Source of the DNA: Dokdonella_A ginsengisoli
GTDB lineage: Bacteria > Pseudomonadota > Gammaproteobacteria > Xanthomonadales > Rhodanobacteraceae
NCBI RefSeq assembly: GCF_042652785.1
Contig: NZ_JBHSHD010000002.1
Coordinates: forward strand, 62,001 to 126,000
Direction: 5' to 3'
Length of the DNA stretch: 64,000 nucleotides
This document shows positions 1-7,809 of the stretch, piece by piece. A model generated the notes under the pieces. That model was not told where the DNA came from and searched no databases. It saw only the letters and a program-made list of their open reading frames with translations. Numbering within the stretch: position 1 is the stretch's first letter; each line of letters starts with the position of its first letter. Made by a program: the position numbers and the translations under genes.

Positions 1-2
1 CG

Positions 3-56
3 CTGGCCGAGAACGGCATCAGTGCGATCGCGCTGAAGGAACAGCCGGCGCAGTAG
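3..56 (+). CDS. C-terminal end of an unidentified protein (partial)
   Basis: The open frame entering the window reads LAENGISAIALKEQPAQ and stops at TAG 54-56. Nearly every codon ends in G or C, as in the real genes here, whereas the minus-strand frame overlapping it has poor third-position GC. I therefore think this is the true 3' end of an upstream plus-strand gene that overlaps tail-to-tail with the next gene. Too little is visible to name a family. Confidence 0.5.
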   Translation: MAENGISAIALKEQPAQ

Positions 57-1629
57 GCGCCGCGGCCTCGAAGCCGGCGGCGAAGATGCGGTCGCCGACG
101 GCGAACGTCGCGGTGACGGCGCAGTCCTGCGTCACCGGCGCGGTCGTGTAGACGTCGCCGGCCAGCGCGCCGCCGCAACCGCTCACGTCGGCGACGACGT
201 AACCCGGCTCCGGCTGCACGAGGAACGTCGCGACCTCGCCGTCGTTCACCGTCTGCACCGTCGCCGGATCGATCGAACCGGCGCCGACCGTGCCCGGCGT
301 CACCTGGTGCGTGGTCTGCGGCGCAGCGAAGCGATAGACGACGCCGGCGTCGGTATCGGCGACGTAGAGGTTGCCGGCCTCGTCCTCGCCGAAGCCCGAG
401 TAGGTGCCGTAGCCGTCGGCGTCGTCGCGCCAGCGCTGGTAGGACCAGTGGTCCTGCTCGTCGGCGCTGGCGAGGAAGATCTCGCTCGAGCACGAGTCGG
501 CGAACACGTACGTGCCCTGCAGCGCCGGGATCGGCCCGCGGAAGCGGTAGCCGCCGGTGACCGCGCAGCGTGCGCCGGCGTGGTCGTACTCGAGCAGCGG
601 CGGCACGCTCGGCGGCAGCGGATCGGCGCAGACGTTGGCGCTGTTGTAGCGCGCGGTGCCTTCCAGGCAGTGCCAGCCGTAGAAGCGCGGCTCGTCCGAA
701 GCGGGCGCGCGCCGGTCGATCTCCTCGAACTGGCTCTGCCCGACGTCGCCGATCCACATCTCGCCGGTGGCGCGGTCGAAGCTCCAGCGCCACGGATTGC
801 GGAAGCCGTACAGCCAGATCTCGTCGCAGGTCTGGCTGTCGCCCAGGTACGGGTTGTCCGGCGGGATCGCGTACTCGGCCGGCGCACCGGCCGCGGCGCC
901 GCACATCTCCTCCGTTGCCGCCGCACCGCGCGTGTCGACGTCGATGCGCAGCATCTTGCCGCGCAGGTAGTACTGCACGCCGCCGCTGCTGCCGCAGCTG
1001 GCCGGATTGCCGTCGGCCGCCTTCTTCCACAGGCATTCGGCGAAGCCGTTGGTGCCGCCTTCCTGGCCGCCGTCGCCGGAGGACATGTACAGGTAGCCGT
1101 CGGTGCCGAAGTGGATGTCGCCGCCGTTGTGGAACTGCACGTTGGTGCCGGGAATGCGCATGACCACGGTGCCGGCCGGATCGGCGACGTCCGCGTCGCC
1201 GGCCGAGACCACGTAGCGTTCGAGCACCTCGTCCGGACCGGTGCCCAGGCAGGTGCCCGGCGGCGAACAGCCCGGCGGGCGGATCGAAACGACGTAGAAC
1301 TCGTCGGCGTGCGGCAGGCCGGGCTTGCCGTAGTTCGGATGGAACGCGAGCCCGAGCAGGCCGCCGGTGCCGCCGCTGCCCGGATAGGTGACGGGCACGC
1401 TGAGGAACGGCGTCGGCAGCAGGACCCCGTCCCTGATGACGCGGATCGAGCCGGCCTGGCTGATCACGAACAGCCGCCCGCTGCCGTCGTTCGGCGCGCG
1501 TACGCCGATCGGCGCGGCGACCTCGTCGGTGACCGTCTGCAGCGTCAGGCCGGGCGGCACGCCCTGTGCCGGCGCGAAGCCGGCGGCGAAGGCGAGGACG
1601 AGCACCGGCCATGCCGCGAATCGTTGCAT
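19..1629 (-). CDS. Exported PQQ-type glucose/sorbosone dehydrogenase-like protein with C-terminal repeat and IF-x-x-GFE tail
   Basis: 536 residues. ATG at 1629 is preceded by GGGAGGG; a longer frame upstream lacks this ribosome site and begins with Arg/Ser-rich non-coding-looking sequence. A signal peptide ends near APAQG. Residues ~25-430 form a GSDH-type six-bladed propeller (GVRAPNDGSGRLFV, HNGGDIHFG, LYGFRNPWRWSFD, IGDVGQ), the fold of soluble PQQ-dependent sugar dehydrogenases. About 75 residues of an InlB-B-like repeat follow (GCGG, VYTTAPV), then DRIFAAGFE. The last ~14 residues after the tail use poor codons and lie antisense to the neighbouring gene, so they look like stop-codon loss. 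Substrate and cofactor are inferred from fold only. Probably cotranscribed with the paralogue 52 bp upstream. Confidence 0.85.
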   Translation of the reverse strand: MQRFAAWPVLVLAFAAGFAPAQGVPPGLTLQTVTDEVAAPIGVRAPNDGSGRLFVISQAGSIRVIRDGVLLPTPFLSVPVTYPGSGGTGGLLGLAFHPNYGKPGLPHADEFYVVSIRPPGCSPPGTCLGTGPDEVLERYVVSAGDADVADPAGTVVMRIPGTNVQFHNGGDIHFGTDGYLYMSSGDGGQEGGTNGFAECLWKKAADGNPASCGSSGGVQYYLRGKMLRIDVDTRGAAATEEMCGAAAGAPAEYAIPPDNPYLGDSQTCDEIWLYGFRNPWRWSFDRATGEMWIGDVGQSQFEEIDRRAPASDEPRFYGWHCLEGTARYNSANVCADPLPPSVPPLLEYDHAGARCAVTGGYRFRGPIPALQGTYVFADSCSSEIFLASADEQDHWSYQRWRDDADGYGTYSGFGEDEAGNLYVADTDAGVVYRFAAPQTTHQVTPGTVGAGSIDPATVQTVNDGEVATFLVQPEPGYVVADVSGCGGALAGDVYTTAPVTQDCAVTATFAVGDRIFAAGFEAAAPTAPAVPSARSH

Positions 1630-1681
1630 CGCACCCTCCCGCTTCGCGCGCCGCGCGGAACCCGGCGCGGCGCGCCCGCGC

Positions 1682-3007
1682 TCAGTCGAAGCCGTCCTGG
1701 AAGATGACGTCGCCCGAGCTTTCCGACTGGAACCGGTAGACCTTGCCGCCGCCGTCGGCGACATAGAGGTTGCCTTCGTCGTCCTCGCCGAAGCTGTAGG
1801 TGCTCATCGGCGGCGTGTCGGGCAGGACTTCCCAGGTCCACGGCGACACGTCCGCGCCGGCGTCGGCGACGACGTAGATCGCGCCGGAGCACGAGTCGCT
1901 GAACAGGTACTGGCCGCGCAGCGGCTCGATCGGGCCGCGGTAGACGTTGCCGCCGGTGACCGCGCAGCCGACCGAATGCGAGTAGTCGAGCTTCGGCGGC
2001 AGGCTGCCGGCCGGGCCGGCGCAGGTCGGCGCGCCACCCGGGTAGCTGTGGAAGCCTTCGCACTGGTTCCACTGGAAGTTCTGCCCGGGACTGCCGGCGG
2101 CCTGGAACGACACCTCTTCGTAGGCATTCTGGCCGACGTCGCCGATCAGCATGTCGCCGGTCTGGCGGTCGATGCTGAAGCGGAACGGATTGCGGAAACC
2201 CCAGTTGAAGATCTCCGCGCACTCCTGCGGATGCGCGCCGGCGTCGACGAACGGATTGCCCGGCGGAATCGCGTACGGTGCCGGCTGGCCCGGCGTCGCA
2301 CCGCAGAAGTTGGCCGGCGCCGACGCGGTCGTCGCGTGCACGTCCAGGCGCACGATCTTGCCGAGCAGGTAGTAGGTCGGTCCGGAGCCGTCGGTGGAGT
2401 GGCAGCTGCCCGGATCGTTGTCGGCCTTCTTGCGTCCCGTGCACTGGGCGAAGCCGTTCGGATCGCCCTGCACGCCGCCGTCGCCGATCGACCAGTTCAG
2501 GTACCCCTGGTGGTCGAAGTGCAGGTCGCCGCCGTTGTGGTTGCTGGCGATGTCGGGGACGCGCAGGAGCACCTCGCCGTCCGGATCGGCGATGTCCGGA
2601 TCGCCGTCCGAGACGCGGTAGCGTGCCAGCACGTGATCGGCGGTATCGCCCAGCCGCGGATCGCTCGACGGCGCGGAATAGCTGACGTAGAACGTGCCGT
2701 TGACGGCGTAGTCCGGATCGAAGGCGAGGCCGAGCACGCCCTGCTCGCCGCCGCAGCTGTTGGCGATCGAGACGAACGGCGTGGCCAGCAGCGTGCCGTC
2801 CTTGACGATGCGGATGCCGCTGCATCGTTCGATCACGAACACGCGCCCGCTGCCGTCACCGGCGCTGCGGATGCCGATCGGCTGGCTGAACGTGGTGGCG
2901 GAGTCCGGCCACTGCACCAGCTGCAGGTCGGCCGGCGTGATCGCCGCCGCCGCGGGAACGGTCGCGGCACAGCCCAACACGATTCCCACTACGCGAGCCT
3001 TGCGCAT
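1682..3007 (-). CDS. Exported PQQ-type glucose/sorbosone dehydrogenase-like protein
   Basis: 441 residues. ATG at 3007 follows GGGGAG at good spacing, and a signal peptide ends near VPAAAA. The GSDH propeller is complete: GIRSAGDGSGRVFVIE, LLGKIVRLDV, HNGGDLHF, NWGFRNPFRFSID, IGDVGQNAYEEV, GCAVTGGNVYRG. It stops at DVIFQDGFD with no repeat domain, unlike its downstream paralogue. Eight or more cysteines suggest disulfides in the periplasm or outside the cell. The family oxidises sugars or aldoses with PQQ; whether this one binds PQQ cannot be read from sequence alone. First gene of a two-gene minus-strand unit, divergent from the PQQ-repeat genes. Confidence 0.87.
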   Translation of the reverse strand: MRKARVVGIVLGCAATVPAAAAITPADLQLVQWPDSATTFSQPIGIRSAGDGSGRVFVIERCSGIRIVKDGTLLATPFVSIANSCGGEQGVLGLAFDPDYAVNGTFYVSYSAPSSDPRLGDTADHVLARYRVSDGDPDIADPDGEVLLRVPDIASNHNGGDLHFDHQGYLNWSIGDGGVQGDPNGFAQCTGRKKADNDPGSCHSTDGSGPTYYLLGKIVRLDVHATTASAPANFCGATPGQPAPYAIPPGNPFVDAGAHPQECAEIFNWGFRNPFRFSIDRQTGDMLIGDVGQNAYEEVSFQAAGSPGQNFQWNQCEGFHSYPGGAPTCAGPAGSLPPKLDYSHSVGCAVTGGNVYRGPIEPLRGQYLFSDSCSGAIYVVADAGADVSPWTWEVLPDTPPMSTYSFGEDDEGNLYVADGGGKVYRFQSESSGDVIFQDGFD

Positions 3008-3181
3008 CGTTCATCTCCCCGGGAGCGAATCAGCAGAGCCTTTTTGTAGCACGGCGCAGGTTAGGTTTGCATTGCGCCTGAACGAAGCGTTCGCAACGTG
3101 ACAGACGCCTCCCGATTCCGCGCCGCACGGGCGTAGGATGCCCGCTCCCTGAACGTGCTGCCGCGCCATCCCGGAGTGATC

Positions 3182-5173
3182 ATGCGTACGAAGGTGCCGT
3201 TTTCCGCAGGCGTGCTCGCCGCCTGCTGCCTGTGCTCCACCGCCTCGGCGGCCGACTGGCTGCAGTGGGGCTACGACCCCTCGCACAGCTCGAACAATCC
3301 GGACGAGGCGACCGTCGGCGCCGACAACGTGGCCCAGCTCACGCGGCGCTACCAGATCACGATGGCGAGCAACGCCAACGTCGCGCCGGTGCTGGCGCGC
3401 GCGATCCAGACGCCGGGCGGCACGCGCGACCTGCTGTTCGTCACCGCGCAGAACGGCCGCCTGACCGCCTACGACGCGTTCGACGGCTCCATCGTGTGGA
3501 CGGCCGGCACCACCACCTCTTCGCCGATCATCACCGACGGCTCGCCGGCGATCGATCCGAACCGCCAGTTCGTCTACGCCTACGGCACCGACGGCAAGGT
3601 GCACAAGTACGGCATCGGCGACGGCAGCGAGGTTCTCGACGGCGGCTGGCCGCAGATCGCCACGCTCAAGCCGAGCGTGGAGAAAGGTGCCTCGGCGCTC
3701 GCCTTCGCCACCAGCGGCGGTGCGACCTACCTGTACGCGGTCAACAGCGGCTACGTCGGCGACCAGGGCGACTACCAGGGCCATCTGACCGCGATCGACC
3801 TCGGCAGCGGTTCGCAGAAGGTGTTCAACACGCTGTGCAGCGACATCGAGATCCACATGGTGCTGAACGGCAATCCCGGCACCACCGATTGCGACGAACG
3901 GCAGAACGGCATCTGGAGCCGGCCCGGCGCGACCTACGATCCGGCCACCGACCGCATCTACATCACCACCGGCAACGGCCTGTTCAACGCCCACACCGGC
4001 GGTTTCCACTGGGGCGACAGCGTGCTTGCGCTCAAGCCCGACGGCAGCGGCCGCGGCGCCGGCCTGCCGATGGACAGCTACACGCCGACCAACTACAGCC
4101 AGCTCGACGGCCAGGACATCGACCTCGGCTCGGCCTCGCTGTCGATCCTGCCGGTGCCGGCGGCGAGCACGGTGCAGCACCTGGGCCTGCAGACCGGCAA
4201 GGATTCCAAGCTGCGCCTGATCGATCTCGACGACATGAGCGGCACCGGCGCGCCGGGCGGCGTCGGCGGCGAGATCCAGCTGATCAACGTGCCGCTCAGC
4301 GAGTTCTGGATGAAGACGCAGCCGGCGATCTGGGTCGACCACGGCGGCGACGGCGCGACCTGGGTGTTCATGGCCAACGGCGCCGGGCTGTCCGGGCTCA
4401 AGCTGGTGCTCGACTCGGCGAACAAGCCGTTCCTGCAGTCGACCTGGACGCAGGACGCCGATGCGACCTCGGCGATCGTCGCCAACGACGTGGTCTACCA
4501 CGCCGGCTCGTGCTCCGGCGGCAACTGCCTGTTCGCGCGCGATCCGCACGACGGCACGGTGCTGTGGACCTCGCCGACGATCGGCAACCTGAAGTGGCAG
4601 AGCCCGATCCTCGTCAACGGCGCGCTCTACGTCGCGGCCGGGACGAAGCTCAGCCGCTTCGACCTGGGCGACACCGGCGCCACCCACACCGTCACACCCA
4701 GCGCCGGCGCGCACGGCCGCCTCGCGCCGGACACGCCGCAGACCGTGGACGACGGCGCGACGACCAGCTTCACCGCGACGCCGGACGAGCACTACCGCAT
4801 CGACGCGGTCACCGGCTGCGGCGGCAGCCTGGCCGGCTCGGTCTACACCACCGGCCCGATCGGCGCCGACTGCACCGTCGAGGCGACGTTCGCGATCCTC
4901 ACGCACACCGTCACGCCGGAATTCACGACGGGCGGCAGCGTGGCGCCGTCGACCGCGCAGACCGTCGACGACGGCGCGACGACGAGCTTCACGATCACGC
5001 CGGACGTGCCCGGCGGCACGTTCGAAGCCGAAGGCTGCGGCGGCAGCCTGAAAGGCTCGGTCTACACTACCGGTCCGGTCAGCGCCGATTGCACGGTCAC
5101 GGTCACGTTCGCCGGCGACGATTGGATCTTCCGCGACGGCTTCGAGCTGCCCGCCGGCCACCGGTCGCATTGA
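3182..5173 (+). CDS. Exported PQQ-repeat beta-propeller protein with two C-terminal InlB-B-like repeats
   Basis: 663 residues. I chose ATG 3182 because it has GGAG 6 bases upstream and opens a clean signal peptide (MRTKVPFSAGVLAACCLCST, cleavage near ASA). Residues ~20-495 are a quinoprotein-type WD-like propeller (ADWLQWGYDPSHS, repeated DGSxxW/LYAVN blades, FAxDPHDGTVLWTS). Two ~70-residue repeats follow, each with HTVTP, TVDDGATTSF, GCGGSL and VYTTGP. The protein ends with DDWIFRDGFELPAGHRSH. No catalytic assignment is possible; the fold occurs in quinoprotein dehydrogenases, BamB and many exported proteins. Tandem paralogue of the next gene. Confidence 0.85.
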   Translation: MRTKVPFSAGVLAACCLCSTASAADWLQWGYDPSHSSNNPDEATVGADNVAQLTRRYQITMASNANVAPVLARAIQTPGGTRDLLFVTAQNGRLTAYDAFDGSIVWTAGTTTSSPIITDGSPAIDPNRQFVYAYGTDGKVHKYGIGDGSEVLDGGWPQIATLKPSVEKGASALAFATSGGATYLYAVNSGYVGDQGDYQGHLTAIDLGSGSQKVFNTLCSDIEIHMVLNGNPGTTDCDERQNGIWSRPGATYDPATDRIYITTGNGLFNAHTGGFHWGDSVLALKPDGSGRGAGLPMDSYTPTNYSQLDGQDIDLGSASLSILPVPAASTVQHLGLQTGKDSKLRLIDLDDMSGTGAPGGVGGEIQLINVPLSEFWMKTQPAIWVDHGGDGATWVFMANGAGLSGLKLVLDSANKPFLQSTWTQDADATSAIVANDVVYHAGSCSGGNCLFARDPHDGTVLWTSPTIGNLKWQSPILVNGALYVAAGTKLSRFDLGDTGATHTVTPSAGAHGRLAPDTPQTVDDGATTSFTATPDEHYRIDAVTGCGGSLAGSVYTTGPIGADCTVEATFAILTHTVTPEFTTGGSVAPSTAQTVDDGATTSFTITPDVPGGTFEAEGCGGSLKGSVYTTGPVSADCTVTVTFAGDDWIFRDGFELPAGHRSH

Positions 5174-5230
5174 AGCCGATACCCCGCCTGCCGCTCCCTG
5201 CAGCAAACGGAAAAGCCCAAGGAGACTGCG

Positions 5231-6775
5231 ATGACAACACCTGCCCACTCCCTCCGCAGCGCCCTGCTGCTCGGTCTCGCCGCGCCGCTGGCGGCGCAGG
5301 CGGCCGACTGGCCGCAGTTCGGCTACGACGCCGCGCACAGCGGCTTCAATCCGGCCGAGAGCGCGATCACCACCGCGAACGTGGCCCAGCTGCAGTCGGC
5401 GTATCCGAAAGGCGCAGCGCTGCCGGCCTCGGTCGACAGCGCGCCGGTCTACCTGAGCGGCGTCGCCACTGCCAACGGAACGCGCAACCTGCTGTTCCTG
5501 CTCAGCAAGAACGGCCGCGTGATGGCGGTCGACGCCAATGACGGCAGCGTGGCCTGGTCCAACACCACCAGCGGCACGCAGCCGACCACCGCCTCGCCGG
5601 CGATCGATCCCGGCCGCCAGTTCGTCTACGCCTACGGCCTCGACGGCAAGGCGCACAAGTATCGTGTCGGCGACGGCGGCGAGATCACCGGTGGCGGCTG
5701 GCCGCAGACGATCTCGCTGAAGACCAACGTCGAAAAGGGCGCCGGCGGCTTCACCGTCGCCGCCAGCGGCGGCACGCACTACCTCGCCGTGGTCACCGAC
5801 GGCTACATCGGCGACGGCGGCAACTACCAGGGCCATCTCGTCTCGATCGACCTGGCCAGCGGCGCGCAGAAGGTCTTCAACACGGTGTGCAGCGACCAGA
5901 CCGTGCACTTCGACGACACGACCGACTGCCCCGCCTTGCGCAGCGGCATCTGGGGCCGCGCCGGCGCCACCTTCGACGCGGCGACGAACCGCTTCTACAT
6001 CGCCACCGGCAACGGCCAGTTCAACGCCAATGCCGGCGGCCGCAACTGGGGCGACAGCGTGCTCGCGCTGGCCGCGGACGGCAGCGGCGCCGGCAACGGC
6101 CTGCCGCACGACAGCTACACGCCGAGCACGTACCAGCATCTGGAGGACGGTGACATCGACCTCGGCTCGGTGTCGCCGGCGATCGTGCCGGTGCCGGCCG
6201 GCAGCGCGATCGCGCACCTGGGCCTGCAGGCCGGCAAGGACGGCGTGCTGCGGCTGATCGACCTGGACGACATGAGCGGCCAGGGCGGCGCCGGCCACGT
6301 CGGCGGCGAAGTGCAGGCGCTGGACGCACCGCAAGGCCGCAACGGCTATCCGAACGACCTCATGCGCGAACAGCCGGCGGTGTGGGTCGACCCGGCCGAC
6401 CACTCGACCTGGGTGTTCGTCGGCAACGGCAGCGGGATGTCGGGCCTGCAGCTCGGCCTCGACGGCGCCAACCGGCCGATGCTGACCGCGCGCTGGACCA
6501 AGGCCGGCGCGTCGAACGGGTCCAGCTCGCCGGTCGTCGCCAATGGCGTGCTGTTCAACGCCGGTGTCTGCGCCAGCGGCTCCGGGGTCTGCGTCAACGC
6601 GCGCAATCCGCACACTGGCGACGTGCTGTGGAGCTCGCCGGCGATCGGTCCGCTGCACTGGCAGAGTCCGATCGTCGTCGACGGCGCGGTCTACGTCACC
6701 GACAACAACGCCAAGCTGTGGAAGTTCGCCCTGCCGCTCGGCGATACGATCTTCGACGACGGCTTCGACGGCTGA
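5231..6775 (+). CDS. Exported PQQ-repeat beta-propeller protein
   Basis: 514 residues. ATG is preceded by AAGGAGA, and a signal peptide ends near AAQA. The propeller is closely similar to the preceding gene along its full length: ADWPQFGYDAAHSGFNP, DPGRQFVYAYGLDGKAHKY, DLDDMSGQGGAGHVGGEVQ, ARNPHTGDVLWSSPAIG. The InlB-B-like repeats of its neighbour are absent, and the propeller leads directly into DTIFDDGFDG. The pair looks like a duplication followed by gain or loss of the repeat module. Convergent with the next gene, 10 bp apart. Function unknown. Confidence 0.85.
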   Translation: MTTPAHSLRSALLLGLAAPLAAQAADWPQFGYDAAHSGFNPAESAITTANVAQLQSAYPKGAALPASVDSAPVYLSGVATANGTRNLLFLLSKNGRVMAVDANDGSVAWSNTTSGTQPTTASPAIDPGRQFVYAYGLDGKAHKYRVGDGGEITGGGWPQTISLKTNVEKGAGGFTVAASGGTHYLAVVTDGYIGDGGNYQGHLVSIDLASGAQKVFNTVCSDQTVHFDDTTDCPALRSGIWGRAGATFDAATNRFYIATGNGQFNANAGGRNWGDSVLALAADGSGAGNGLPHDSYTPSTYQHLEDGDIDLGSVSPAIVPVPAGSAIAHLGLQAGKDGVLRLIDLDDMSGQGGAGHVGGEVQALDAPQGRNGYPNDLMREQPAVWVDPADHSTWVFVGNGSGMSGLQLGLDGANRPMLTARWTKAGASNGSSSPVVANGVLFNAGVCASGSGVCVNARNPHTGDVLWSSPAIGPLHWQSPIVVDGAVYVTDNNAKLWKFALPLGDTIFDDGFDG

Positions 6776-6785
6776 AGCGGAATCC

Positions 6786-7652
6786 TCAGCGCCCGCGCTT
6801 GAGGCGGATCAGCGCCGAGATGTCCTCGTCGCCGTGCCCCTGCGCGAGCAGCACGGCGTAGTCGGCCAGCGACTGCTCGATCACCGAGCGGTCGGTGCCG
6901 GCGGCGACGGCGAGCTCGCGCACGATCTTCAGGTCCTTGTGCAGCAGCGCGAGCTTGAAGCCGACGGCGAACTCATCGCGCAGCATCGTCGCGCCGCGCT
7001 TGTCGAGGAACCAGTTGCCGGCCGCGCCGGCGGCCAGGGTCGGCAGCAGGCGCTCCGGATCGAGGCCGAGCTTCTCCGACAGCGCCAGCCCCTCGCACAC
7101 CGCCTGCGCGATGCCGGCGACCAGCACCTGGTTCACCGCCTTGGTGTTCTGGCCCGCGCCGACCTCGCCCATGTGGCTGATCTTCGCCGCGTAGCATTCC
7201 AGCGCCGGGCGCGCGCGTTCGAGCACGTCGGCCTCGCCGCCGACCATCACCGACAGCTTGCCGTTCTTCGCGCCTTCCACGCCACCGGATACCGGCGCGT
7301 CGACGAATTCGCAGCCGCTCTCGGCAAGGATCGCGTGCGCCGCCTTCGCGGTCACCGAGGAGACGGTCGAATGATCGACGACGACGGTGCCGATGCGCGC
7401 GTGCGCGGCGATCTCCTGCACCAGGTTCATCACGTCGGCATCGGCCGGCACGCACAGCGCGATCACGTCGCAGGCGCGCGCAAGCTCGGCGACCGTGGCC
7501 GGCGCGGCGACGCCGTAGTCGGCTGCCGCCGCCGCGGCCTTGTCGTGCGAGCGGTTCCACACCGCGGCGAGCAGCCCGGCGCGCGACAGATGCCCCGCCA
7601 TCGGCAGGCCCATGGCGCCAAGTCCGACGAAACCGACTTTCAACTCATTCAT
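6786..7652 (-). CDS. NAD(P)-dependent beta-hydroxyacid dehydrogenase (3-hydroxyisobutyrate dehydrogenase family)
   Basis: 288 residues, normal for the family. The N-terminal Rossmann motif GFVGLGAMGLPMAG binds the dinucleotide. The substrate signature DAPVSGGVEGAKNGKLS and the catalytic lysine in GQNTKAVNQVL are present, so the enzyme should be active on a beta-hydroxyacid such as 3-hydroxyisobutyrate, glycerate or succinic semialdehyde. The exact substrate cannot be told. Start at ATG 7652 puts the Rossmann strand five residues in; the in-frame ATG 30 bases upstream adds a non-family extension. Confidence 0.88.
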   Translation of the reverse strand: MNELKVGFVGLGAMGLPMAGHLSRAGLLAAVWNRSHDKAAAAAADYGVAAPATVAELARACDVIALCVPADADVMNLVQEIAAHARIGTVVVDHSTVSSVTAKAAHAILAESGCEFVDAPVSGGVEGAKNGKLSVMVGGEADVLERARPALECYAAKISHMGEVGAGQNTKAVNQVLVAGIAQAVCEGLALSEKLGLDPERLLPTLAAGAAGNWFLDKRGATMLRDEFAVGFKLALLHKDLKIVRELAVAAGTDRSVIEQSLADYAVLLAQGHGDEDISALIRLKRGR

Positions 7653-7705
7653 CCGCGATGGCTCCGGGGTCCGCACTCGCACGTGTGCCGAGTGAAAAAG
7701 GGAAA

Positions 7706-7772
7706 CACGAAGGGCACGAAGGGCACGAAGAAAGCAAACGGCAATTCATCGCTTTCCTTCGTGCCCTTCGTG
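7706..7772. repeat. Inverted repeat built from CACGAAGGG units
   Basis: The left part holds CACGAAGGG in tandem, ending CACGAAGAAAGC (to 7735). The right arm GCTTTCCTTCGTGCCCTTCG plus TG (7751-7772) is its complement apart from one extra base. The result is a ~21 bp stem with a ~15-base loop, between the hydroxyacid dehydrogenase and speA. No T-run follows directly. Same architecture as the elements near 32.9 and 47.0 kb. Confidence 0.75.
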
Positions 7773-7809
7773 GTTCAGGCTTCAATTTCGCTGCCGCGTC
7801 CGACCAGCA

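Noticed and set aside
3011..6658. Very long minus-strand open frame (over 1200 codons)
   Set aside because: Antisense to two clear PQQ-propeller genes; Arg/Ala/Val-rich composition typical of mirror frames in high-GC DNA, no ribosome site or domain.
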